A stretch of DNA of 6,959 bases. Origin: Hadesarchaea archaeon (GTDB taxonomy: Archaea; Hadarchaeota; Hadarchaeia; Hadarchaeales; Hadarchaeaceae). The notes beneath the pieces were generated by a model. That model saw only the letters and a program-made list of their open reading frames with translations, did not search any database and had not been told where the DNA came from. The position numbers were made by a program, and so were the translations under genes. Position 1 is the first letter of the stretch, and the number at the start of each line of letters is the position of its first letter. Shown here in pieces: positions 1 through 5,798 of this stretch. Location of the stretch: NCBI GenBank assembly GCA_012962055.1, contig DTYD01000126.1:1-6959 (forward strand). Direction: 5' to 3'.

Positions 1-1
1 C

Positions 2-838
2 CTAGACATAATCGGGGTGCGGAATCTGGTCGTGGTTCAGAACAAAATCGAGCTGGTCCCCCGCGAAAAAGTGCTCGAGAACTATAATCAGATAAAGGAG
101 TTCCTCGCGGGCACCTTCGCCGAAGATGTTCCGATAATCCCTGTCTCGGCCATTCATCGAGCTAATACCGACAGGCTGATTCAGGCAATTGAGGAGCACA
201 TCCCAACACCCAGGCGGGACCTCACAAAACCTCCGCGCATGTACGTCGCCCGTTCATTCGATGTCAACCGTCCGGGAACAAGGCCGGAAAAACTTATGGG
301 AGGAGTCTTGGGAGGCGTACTGCTTCAAGGTAAGCTCAAACTTGGCGATGGCATAGAGCTTCGCCCGGGCATAAAGGTTAGCCGGGAGGGTAAAACGACA
401 TGGCAGCACTTGAACTCAAAGACAGTCAGCCTGCACGCGATGGATAGCTCGTTGAAGGAGGCACTTCCAGGTGGTTTGGTCGGTGTGGGGACCTTGCTTG
501 ATCCATCCATGACGAAGGGGGACTCTCTCGTTGGCTCGGTCTTGGGGGCGCCGGGAACTCTTCCAGAGGTGCTTGACAAGTTAGAGCTGGAAGTTCATTT
601 GATGAAACGGGTAGTCGGGCTCCAGAAAGAATTGGATGTGAAACCTTTGGTGACCGGGGAGCCGCTCATGATGAACATCGGGACCTCTGCAACCGTTGGG
701 ACTATCACAAGCGCTAGAAAAGACAAAGCGACCGTGAAGCTGAAGATTCCAGTATGTGCTGAGCTAGGTGCTCGCGTAGCGTTGAGTCGCCGGGTCGGTG
801 GTAGATGGCGCTTGATCGGATATGCTATCATCACTTGA
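2..838 (+). CDS. eif2g: Translation initiation factor aIF2 subunit gamma, 5'-truncated by the window edge
   Basis: This is the GTPase subunit of the aIF2 heterotrimer, which carries initiator Met-tRNA to the small ribosomal subunit. The reading frame is open from base 2, so the 278 visible residues are the C-terminal part of a protein usually a little over 400 residues long. Seen directly: the G4 motif QNKIEL (window residues 13-18, with the NKxE form of NKxD that I recall from other archaeal aIF2-gamma), the G5 motif SAIH (49-52), then the switch into beta-barrel domain II near PRMYVARSFDVNRPGT and domain III ending in WRLIGYAIIT. The P-loop, switch regions and any zinc knuckle lie outside the window. 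An internal GTG at 17 is not a real start because homology continues upstream of it. The stop is TGA, and the PIN-domain gene follows after 13 bp, indicating an operon. I see no disruption in the visible part. Confidence 0.96.
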   Translation, partial: LDIIGVRNLVVVQNKIELVPREKVLENYNQIKEFLAGTFAEDVPIIPVSAIHRANTDRLIQAIEEHIPTPRRDLTKPPRMYVARSFDVNRPGTRPEKLMGGVLGGVLLQGKLKLGDGIELRPGIKVSREGKTTWQHLNSKTVSLHAMDSSLKEALPGGLVGVGTLLDPSMTKGDSLVGSVLGAPGTLPEVLDKLELEVHLMKRVVGLQKELDVKPLVTGEPLMMNIGTSATVGTITSARKDKATVKLKIPVCAELGARVALSRRVGGRWRLIGYAIIT

Positions 839-840
839 AC

Positions 841-853
841 GAGGAATTTTTTT
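841..853 (+). promoter_or_regulatory. Ribosome binding site GAGG followed by a T7 tract at the PIN gene start
   Basis: GAGG (841-844) matches the archaeal anti-Shine-Dalgarno and sits 7 nt before a TTG codon at 852. No comparable site precedes the in-frame ATG at 822. Seven consecutive T residues (847-853) run into the TTG itself. A U-tract of this length can act as a weak archaeal termination signal, so some transcripts may stop between aIF2-gamma and the PIN gene. The start-codon role is well supported; the termination role is inference. Confidence 0.55.
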
Positions 854-1235
854 GCAGGTCATTGTGGATACAAGTTTTCTGATGATTCCAGGAATTTTCG
901 GTATCGACGTCATGAACGAACTTGAAAGGTTGCTCGAGCGTCCTTGTAAATTATTGATTCCGAGTCCGGTCGTGCGAGAACTCAGACAAATTTCAGAACG
1001 TGGCAAGCCCGAAGAAAAAGTGGCTGCGAGGGTTGGTTTGCTGCTGGTCAAACGAGGGTCTACAGTGAGTGTGAAGGGAAAAGCAGATGAGTGTATCCTA
1101 AAATTGGCAGGTAAAAAACGATACGTGGTTGGGACCACAGATTCCGCGTTGCGAAAGGAGCTTCGGTGCATAGGTATTCCGGTTATTTATTTACGCCAAA
1201 AATCTCATCTAGCATTGGACGGTCAGATTGGGTGA
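852..1235 (+). CDS. Small PIN-domain ribonuclease (aIF2-gamma-linked, Fcf1/Utp24-like or VapC-like)
   Basis: This is a predicted single-domain metal-dependent RNase of 127 residues from the TTG at 852. The first strand VIVDTSFLMIP is the classic PIN opening. The four expected acidic residues are all present: D6, E43 (in PVVRELRQIS), D79 (in KADECIL) and D97 (in GTTDSALRKEL). The fold ends with the usual GIPVIYLR strand. A PIN protein directly after aIF2-gamma is a recurrent archaeal arrangement and is generally grouped with Fcf1-type rRNA-processing nucleases, so a role in ribosome maturation is more likely than a toxin role. No small antitoxin gene sits beside it, which also argues against VapBC. 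A longer reading from ATG 822 would overlap aIF2-gamma by 17 bp but lacks a ribosome binding site. The stop TGA lies 4 bp before the preferred hppA start. The substrate is unknown. Confidence 0.88.
   Translation: MQVIVDTSFLMIPGIFGIDVMNELERLLERPCKLLIPSPVVRELRQISERGKPEEKVAARVGLLLVKRGSTVSVKGKADECILKLAGKKRYVVGTTDSALRKELRCIGIPVIYLRQKSHLALDGQIG
1231..1235 (+). promoter_or_regulatory. Ribosome binding site GGTGA that decides the hppA start
   Basis: GGTGA sits 4 nt before a TTG at 1240. The same motif with the same 4-nt gap precedes the secure ATG of rpo7 at 3398, which supports TTG 1240 over the in-frame TTG at 1228. The last three bases of the motif are the TGA stop of the PIN gene, so translation of the two genes is probably coupled. 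Confidence 0.6.
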
Positions 1236-1239
1236 GCAA

Positions 1240-3228
1240 TTGGATCTAAGTCTCCTCCTCCCGATAACAGGATTTATCGCTTTGGTCGTAGCGGCGGTTT
1301 CGGCACGTTTGGTTTTGAGAGAAAGCCAAGGCCCGCCACGTATGAGGGAAATTTCCGCGGCCATTCATGAAGGGGCCACAGCTTATCTCAAACGGCAATA
1401 TATGACCATATGGACGTTTGCATTGGTCATCGCTGCCATTCTCCTTTTCATTCCGGGGTGGGGGTGGCGGGGAGCAGTTACATTTTTGGCAGGGGCCTTC
1501 TCCTCCACCCTCGCTGGTTTCGTTGGCATGCATGTCGCGATAAGGGCCAATTCCCGGACGGCAAATGCAGCTCGCGGGGGTGTCAGCAAGGCATTGAAAA
1601 TATCTTTCCGTGGTGGTCTCGTGATGGGAATGACAGCAGTTGGGATAGGTTTGCTGGGCGTACTGTTTTTTTACACTTGGTTTGGGTCGCCGGGGCTAAT
1701 CTTGCCTTATGGATTCGGGGCCAGCGCCGTTGCGCTTTTTGCCAGGGTTGGTGGTGGTATTTACACCAAGACGGCAGATATCGGGGCGGACCTAGTCGGA
1801 AAACTCGAAGCCGGGATTCCCGAGGACGACCCGAGAAATCCTGCGGTCATAGCCGACAACGTGGGAGATAATGTTGGTGATGTCGCCGGGATGGGAGCCG
1901 ATCTCTTCGAGTCTTATGTCGCGAGCATCATAGCTGCGATGATAGTTGGAGTCACTGTTCAGACCACTTATGGTTCAGCAGCTGTCGTGTTTCCGTTGTG
2001 GGTAGCAGCAGCGGGCATCGGTGCCTCGATTTTGAGCATATTTTTCGTAAGGGTGAAAAAAGGCAAGGATCTGAGTTACGCTTTGAACAGTGCGAGTATA
2101 GCAGCTATCACCATCACAGCCATCGGTTCTCTTTTCATAGCGGGATACATGTTTGGGTTTGCGACCGGATGGCCACTATTTGTCCCTGTTCTGTCTGGGC
2201 TCGTGACGGGGTTGGTGGTGGGATTGAGTTCGGACTACTTCACGAACCGAATACATCGCCCGGCCCGATTCATCGCCCGCTCAGCTCAATCTGGCGCGGC
2301 GATAAACATGCTCACCGGTTTCTCTGTTGGGTTGCTCAGCGTAGTGCTCCCGATCGTGGGGATATCCGCGGCGGTGATTATCTCGTTCATGATGGCTGGA
2401 CTTTATGGCATCTGCCTCGCGGGCGTTGGCATGCTCTCCGTGACTGGGGTGATAGTGGCGTCGGACGCTTACGGGCCCATTGTGGACAATGCTGGCGGCA
2501 TCGTGGAACAGTCAAAAATGCCGTCTAGGGTCAGAAAGACCACGGATTCCCTCGACTCGGTCGGGAACACTACAAAGGCGATATGCAAAGGTTTTGCTAT
2601 AGGTTCTGCCGCGTTGACCGCAATAGCGCTTTTCGCAGCGTACGCTTCCCCGCAAATGGCAAATATTCAGACACTCAACTTGCTGGATTCAACTGTCGTA
2701 GCTGGATTCTTCTTAGGCGGCGCCACCGTCGCTCTCTTTTGTGCTCTGACCATCTTGGCTGTGGGGAGAAACGCGTTTAGGATGGTCAAAGAAGTGCGGA
2801 GGCAATTCAGGGAGATCCCTGGTTTGATGGAAGGAAAGGCGAAACCAGACTATAAAAGGTGCATCGATATAGCTACCCATGGGGCACTAAAAGAACTCAT
2901 CGTTCCAAGTGCTTCGGCATTGGTGATCCCGCTCGCTGTTGGGTTTATATTGGGCAAGGCTGCGCTGGGCGGTTTCCTGGCTGGAAGTATAGGGGTTGGC
3001 TTGGTTCTTGCCCTATTGATGGCAAACGCGGGCGGGGCCTGGGATAATGCGAAAAAATACGTTGAGTTGGGACACTTCGGCGGGAAAGGTTCTAAAACCC
3101 ATACAGCTGCGGTGGTAGGTGATACGGTTGGGGATCCTTTCAAAGATACAGCCGGTCCTTCTATCAACATCCTGATAAAACTCATGTCTTGGATAGCGCT
3201 GATTTCGGCACCGTTACTTCTAGCGTGA
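1240..3228 (+). CDS. hppA: Membrane-bound proton-translocating pyrophosphatase, probably K+-independent
   Basis: This integral membrane pump hydrolyses pyrophosphate and exports H+ across the cytoplasmic membrane. The protein has 662 residues (666 if it starts at TTG 1228) and many hydrophobic segments, in line with the family's usual 16 helices. All signature sites are intact: K177-T-A-D180-x3-D184-x3-K188-x-E190 (the DVGADLVGK-type PPi/Mg site), DNVGDNVGD with D206, D210 and D214, then LFESY, GPIVDNAGG, GNTTK with N443, GGAWDNAKKY with D602 and K605, and GDTVGDPFKD with D628, D632, K635 and D636. The position that is Ala in K+-dependent enzymes is Lys446 here, the hallmark of K+-independent H+ pumps. 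Three residues later there is Cys449 rather than the usual Thr (or Gly/Ala). The gene lies 4 bp after the PIN gene in an information-processing cluster, an unusual address. H+ rather than Na+ specificity is inferred from the K+-independent type. Confidence 0.97.
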   Translation: MDLSLLLPITGFIALVVAAVSARLVLRESQGPPRMREISAAIHEGATAYLKRQYMTIWTFALVIAAILLFIPGWGWRGAVTFLAGAFSSTLAGFVGMHVAIRANSRTANAARGGVSKALKISFRGGLVMGMTAVGIGLLGVLFFYTWFGSPGLILPYGFGASAVALFARVGGGIYTKTADIGADLVGKLEAGIPEDDPRNPAVIADNVGDNVGDVAGMGADLFESYVASIIAAMIVGVTVQTTYGSAAVVFPLWVAAAGIGASILSIFFVRVKKGKDLSYALNSASIAAITITAIGSLFIAGYMFGFATGWPLFVPVLSGLVTGLVVGLSSDYFTNRIHRPARFIARSAQSGAAINMLTGFSVGLLSVVLPIVGISAAVIISFMMAGLYGICLAGVGMLSVTGVIVASDAYGPIVDNAGGIVEQSKMPSRVRKTTDSLDSVGNTTKAICKGFAIGSAALTAIALFAAYASPQMANIQTLNLLDSTVVAGFFLGGATVALFCALTILAVGRNAFRMVKEVRRQFREIPGLMEGKAKPDYKRCIDIATHGALKELIVPSASALVIPLAVGFILGKAALGGFLAGSIGVGLVLALLMANAGGAWDNAKKYVELGHFGGKGSKTHTAAVVGDTVGDPFKDTAGPSINILIKLMSWIALISAPLLLA

Positions 3229-3253
3229 AAAAAAGGATAACGGATGGGTATTT

Positions 3254-3295
3254 TGGATGGAGGCATCATTAGCTAGGCCCCCCCGGTGTCATCCA
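3254..3295 (+). repeat. Weak inverted repeat with a C7 run in the hppA-rpo7 gap
   Basis: TGGATG (3254-3259) and CATCCA (3290-3295) could pair into a 6-bp stem, with a loop that contains seven consecutive C residues (3278-3284). GGATGG also occurs just upstream at 3242-3247, so the same 3' arm could pair with either copy. No long T-tract follows, so this is not a clear terminator. It may be a structured 5' leader of the rpo7 transcript or chance. Confidence 0.25.
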
Positions 3296-3330
3296 TAAAG
3301 AGTTAAAAGGAAAGGAACTAAGGTGCTCTA

Positions 3331-3393
3331 ATGCAGAAGCGTGGAGATTATACGTTCGAAATCACCAATATGGGAGTTGCAAAAACAGGGTGA
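3331..3393 (+). CDS. Possible 20-codon leader ORF upstream of rpo7
   Basis: An ATG at 3331 opens a 20-codon frame (MQKRGDYTFE... ending ...GVAKTG) with its own Shine-Dalgarno-like AGGTG at 3321-3325, 5 nt before the ATG. Its TGA stop at 3391-3393 is the last part of the GGGTGA ribosome binding site for rpo7, whose ATG follows 4 nt later. That arrangement would deliver terminating ribosomes onto the rpo7 start, as in translational coupling. I do not recognise the peptide. It has no membrane segment, no metal-binding Cys pair and no run of one amino acid that would suggest classic attenuation. A 20-codon frame can arise by chance, so the call rests on the start-site context only. Confidence 0.35.
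   Translation: MQKRGDYTFEITNMGVAKTG
3388..3393 (+). promoter_or_regulatory. Ribosome binding site GGGTGA of rpo7
   Basis: GGGTGA lies 4 nt before ATG 3398 and fixes the rpo7 start. An in-frame GTG at 3341 would add 19 residues not expected in the family and has no comparable site at a suitable distance. The motif also contains the stop of the putative leader ORF. Confidence 0.75.
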
Positions 3394-3397
3394 AATA

Positions 3398-3952
3398 ATG
3401 TATAAAATCGTGACCGTTGAGGACACTGTCCGAGTACCTCCCAACAGATTTTCGGAGACAACGGACGAAGCTATAACGGATATTCTCCGTAAGAACTACG
3501 AGGGGACGACCGACAAAGACGTAGGAACGATTTTAGTGATCACTGAACTCAAGGAGGTCGGCACCGGCAGAGTGATAATGGGCGATGGTGCAAGCTACCA
3601 TGATGTTATTTTTGAGGCACTAGTTTACAAACCAGAGGTTAACGAGGTCGTTCTTGGCGAGGTTGTTGAGATAGTGGAGTTTGGGGGGTTCGTTCGTCTG
3701 GGGCCGATCGATGGACTCGTACATGTTTCCCAAGTTATGGACGATTTTGTCGGTTATGATAAAAAGAAAGGTGTTCTTTACGGTAAGGAGTCGAAGCGGG
3801 TTCTGAAAGAAGGAGACAGGGTTCTGGCACGCATAGTAAGTGTGAGCTTGAAGAGAGGCATGAAAAGCGGGAAGATAGGCCTGACCATGAGGCAGCCTGG
3901 TCTTGGAAAGTTGGAGTGGGTTGAGGAGGCCCGCAAGGGGGGTAAGGCCTGA
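3398..3952 (+). CDS. rpo7: DNA-directed RNA polymerase subunit Rpo7 (RpoE')
   Basis: This is the archaeal counterpart of eukaryotic Rpb7. With Rpo4 it forms the stalk of RNA polymerase, which binds emerging RNA and assists open-complex formation. The protein has 184 residues, the normal family length. The N-terminal RNP-like domain opens with MYKIVTVEDTVRVPP and contains the tip region GDGASYHDVIFEALVYKP (62-79). The C-terminal S1/OB RNA-binding domain starts at GEVVEIVEFGGFVRLGPIDG (87-106), continues through LVHVSQ, and ends with KIGLTMRQPGLGKLEW (159-174). The gene follows a 169-bp gap after hppA, so it may have its own promoter, though I could not find a strong TATA box. Its TGA stop overlaps the CTG start of spt4, indicating translational coupling of two transcription factors. 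No Rpo4 gene is in the window. Confidence 0.97.
   Translation: MYKIVTVEDTVRVPPNRFSETTDEAITDILRKNYEGTTDKDVGTILVITELKEVGTGRVIMGDGASYHDVIFEALVYKPEVNEVVLGEVVEIVEFGGFVRLGPIDGLVHVSQVMDDFVGYDKKKGVLYGKESKRVLKEGDRVLARIVSVSLKRGMKSGKIGLTMRQPGLGKLEWVEEARKGGKA
3937..3945 (+). promoter_or_regulatory. Purine-rich ribosome binding site before the CTG start of spt4
   Basis: GGGGGGTAA resembles the archaeal GGAGGTGA consensus and ends 3 nt before CTG 3949, inside the 3' end of rpo7. Its final TAA (3943-3945) is an in-frame stop for the spt4 frame, so nothing upstream of it can serve as start. Confidence 0.5.
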
Positions 3953-4134
3953 CCGAGAAAGCTTGCCGTAACTGTAATTCCATTACCGAGGAGGACAGAT
4001 GTCCGAATTGTGGTGGAACATCTCTCTCAGACGATTGGACCGGGTATGTCGTGATAAGGGAGATAGAAAACTCCGAGATAGCAAAGCGTCTCAATATCAC
4101 TAAACCTGGAAGATACGCTTTGAAAGTTAGATGA
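3949..4134 (+). CDS. spt4: Transcription elongation factor Spt4 (RpoE''), apparently with a CTG start
   Basis: This small zinc-ribbon protein pairs with Spt5 to clamp elongating archaeal RNA polymerase and increase processivity. Read from CTG 3949 it has 61 residues, the usual length. It starts M-T-E-K-A-C-R-N-C, very like the M-S-E-K-A-C-R opening I recall from other archaeal Spt4 proteins. Zinc ligands are C6, C9, C18 and C21. The Spt5-contacting part includes GYVVIREIENSEIAKRL (32-48), and the protein ends KPGRYALKVR. The frame is closed by TAA at 3943-3945, and only GGC CTG ACC GAG AAA GCT lies between that stop and the first Cys. The next GTG would delete the whole zinc ribbon. CTG therefore must be the start unless a base is miscalled. 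CTGA joins the spt4 start to the rpo7 stop, copying the common ATGA overlap. Confidence 0.92.
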   Translation: MTEKACRNCNSITEEDRCPNCGGTSLSDDWTGYVVIREIENSEIAKRLNITKPGRYALKVR

Positions 4135-4145
4135 TTTTATTTTTT
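4135..4145 (+). terminator. T-rich terminator after spt4
   Basis: TTTT-A-TTTTTT begins immediately after the spt4 stop. Archaeal RNA polymerase terminates at such U-tracts without needing a hairpin. It fills nearly all of the 12-bp gap to the convergent pheT stop. On the opposite strand the same bases are A-rich, so this element would not terminate pheT. Confidence 0.65.
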
Positions 4146-4146
4146 G

Positions 4147-5784
4147 TCAATCTAGATCTATTTCGAATACTGCTACCGGATGTTCGAGCTCAAATCCGAG
4201 AATGACTTCCGGATGCAGTTCGCCCACTGTTCCCAGACGTTTATCCCCCATCACAAGTTCAGCGACACGGCCGTCCAAGAAGCTTGGGTGCCATGCCTCG
4301 CGAACCTTCCAAGTGAAGCCAAGTTCACGTAACAAAGCTTCGGCTACGGCCTTGACATACGTGAACCCAAATTTTTCACCCACCACCACCGCCGCTGCGC
4401 GTCTCACGTTTCTAGCCCCAGTTTCGGCGTTTTCGTCCAGCACCACGACATCGCCCACCTCAAAGATTTTCTGGGGCAACGGGTTACGTCGGTTTTCTTG
4501 TAGCACCGAGAGGAGCGATGGTATCAGCGAGTTTCTGACTATCGTGTATTCTTCGGACACAGGATTCGCGATCTCTGCCGCTTCGCCTTTGGTACGCATC
4601 AGTTCAAAGTTCACGCGGGGGTTCGTGAGGGTGTAGGTCATCACTTCCATGAACCTCAGTCCAGTGAGGACACGCCTAACTCTCCCGCTGATCTTCTCAA
4701 TGGGGGACCGTCCCCCGGTTGTCAATACCTTCGGCAGGGTGGGCTCCAGGCGGTCGTAACCGTAGCCTATCGCAATGTCCTCGATCAAATCCACCTCATG
4801 CATGATGTCGGTTCGGTACGGCGGGGCAAGCAACGTCAGAACATCGCCCTTTATTCTGGCCACTCCGTAACGCATCCGTTCAGCGATTTTAGCGATCTCC
4901 TTCGGCGTTAGCTTGAGTCCTATAGTTTCATTTGCGTTGCGCGCGCTCAGGCGCCATTTCATGGGGGTGAGATCAGGAGCACGAGTTCGCCTGCCCGGGT
5001 ACTTGATCGCGACCGACTTGAGCTCGAAACCACGCTCGGCAAGTCCGGTCATCAAGATAGTTAATGCTTGATTCACTACGCGCTCTTCTTGGCCTGTAAC
5101 GTCGATGAAAAATCCTTTCGTGTTCTCTGTGACGCGCGTATCCTCGCTGTTGATGGTCGGCGGCATTGAAAGCACGACCCCACGTGAGTCGACAAGTAGC
5201 GGGTATCGGGGCAAATTTTGTATTATTGCACCGTACTCAATTCCCTTCGGGTGCTCGCGGAGGACTTGGGCGGGGGTCAGTTCACGACCGAAATCTAGAG
5301 GGACGAAGCGAATCCCATCAGGTGAGGTGGTGGTGTAGCGAATGGGCGGCGTGATGGTGCCGAGGTCGTAGACTCCTATTGAACCTTTGCGCCGATTTCG
5401 ACAGAGCGATGTGTGGAGTTTTTCCTGGACCTGCATCAGCGACTCAATAATCTCATCAGTAAGCTTCACCTCGGTCACAACGCCGGCCGCGATGAAAGGT
5501 CGAGTGAACCTGACGCTCCGGTCGACCTCAACCGTTATCCTAGACGTACTCAGCTTGTAACGTGGCAATCCGACCTCCACACCCAAGAAGCCTTTGAGCG
5601 CTCGCGCCACGCCCTCCGGGCTAAGCAGGTCCGGGCGGTTGTGTGCGATCTCGAGCCTGAGCTCATCGCCCGCTGCCTCGGCCCCCACCCCAAGTATGCT
5701 GAGGCGCTCGCACAACTTCCCCTGTTCCACTCGCTTGCCGAGCAGCTTGCAGAGGTCACGGTAACTTACAGTTATGGTTGGCAC
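4147..5784 (-). CDS. pheT: Phenylalanine--tRNA ligase beta subunit, archaeal type
   Basis: This is the beta chain of the alpha2-beta2 PheRS that charges tRNA-Phe. The beta chain holds the B3/B4 editing domain, which removes mischarged Tyr, and structurally supports the PheS active site. The protein has 545 residues, typical of the short archaeal/eukaryotic form that lacks the bacterial EMAP-like tRNA-binding and C-terminal FDX domains. Visible landmarks are AHNRPDLLSPEGVARAL (47-63), the B3/B4 region with RNRRKGSIGVYDLGTITPP (129-147) and INSEDTRVTENTKGFFIDVTG (211-231), the B5 motif PPYRTDI...DLIEDIAIGYGYD (321-344), IFEVGDVV (440-447) and GELHPEV (521-527). The GTG start is fixed by GGAGGGAT 6 nt upstream and by the conserved MPTITVS opening. 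pheS is not in the window, and a homing endonuclease occupies the position directly upstream. Confidence 0.96.
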   Translation of the reverse strand: MPTITVSYRDLCKLLGKRVEQGKLCERLSILGVGAEAAGDELRLEIAHNRPDLLSPEGVARALKGFLGVEVGLPRYKLSTSRITVEVDRSVRFTRPFIAAGVVTEVKLTDEIIESLMQVQEKLHTSLCRNRRKGSIGVYDLGTITPPIRYTTTSPDGIRFVPLDFGRELTPAQVLREHPKGIEYGAIIQNLPRYPLLVDSRGVVLSMPPTINSEDTRVTENTKGFFIDVTGQEERVVNQALTILMTGLAERGFELKSVAIKYPGRRTRAPDLTPMKWRLSARNANETIGLKLTPKEIAKIAERMRYGVARIKGDVLTLLAPPYRTDIMHEVDLIEDIAIGYGYDRLEPTLPKVLTTGGRSPIEKISGRVRRVLTGLRFMEVMTYTLTNPRVNFELMRTKGEAAEIANPVSEEYTIVRNSLIPSLLSVLQENRRNPLPQKIFEVGDVVVLDENAETGARNVRRAAAVVVGEKFGFTYVKAVAEALLRELGFTWKVREAWHPSFLDGRVAELVMGDKRLGTVGELHPEVILGFELEHPVAVFEIDLD

Positions 5785-5790
5785 TTTGGT

Positions 5791-5798
5791 ATCCCTCC
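5791..5798 (-). promoter_or_regulatory. Ribosome binding site of pheT, touching the upstream stop codon
   Basis: On the minus strand GGAGGGAT lies 6 nt before the GTG start. It directly abuts and shares a G with the TAG stop of the endonuclease gene (TAGGAGGG), so ribosomes finishing the endonuclease could re-initiate on pheT. Confidence 0.8.

Noticed and set aside
822..851. ATG at 822 as the start of the PIN gene
   Set aside because: No ribosome binding site precedes it, it overlaps aIF2-gamma by 17 bp, and it adds ten residues before the conserved first PIN strand; TTG 852 with GAGG is better.
852..1235. PIN gene as a VapC toxin of a toxin-antitoxin pair
   Set aside because: No small antitoxin gene adjoins it, and its position after aIF2-gamma matches the housekeeping PIN protein of archaea.
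1228..1239. TTG at 1228 as the start of hppA
   Set aside because: It is possible, but the GGTGA at 1231-1235 with the same spacing as rpo7 points to TTG 1240. The difference is only four residues.
1410..2528. Long open frames in another plus-strand frame inside hppA (1410-1871 and 1998-2528)
   Set aside because: Their translations are rich in Trp, Arg, Cys and His with no domain, while the overlapping hppA frame is fully conserved; they are shadows.
3346..3375. tRNA-like T-loop GTTCGAA followed by CACCA
   Set aside because: The flanking bases do not form a T-stem, and no acceptor, D or anticodon arm can be built.
3341..3397. GTG at 3341 as the start of rpo7
   Set aside because: It would add 19 residues not expected in the family; the Rpo7 opening MYKIV and the GGGTGA site fix ATG 3398.
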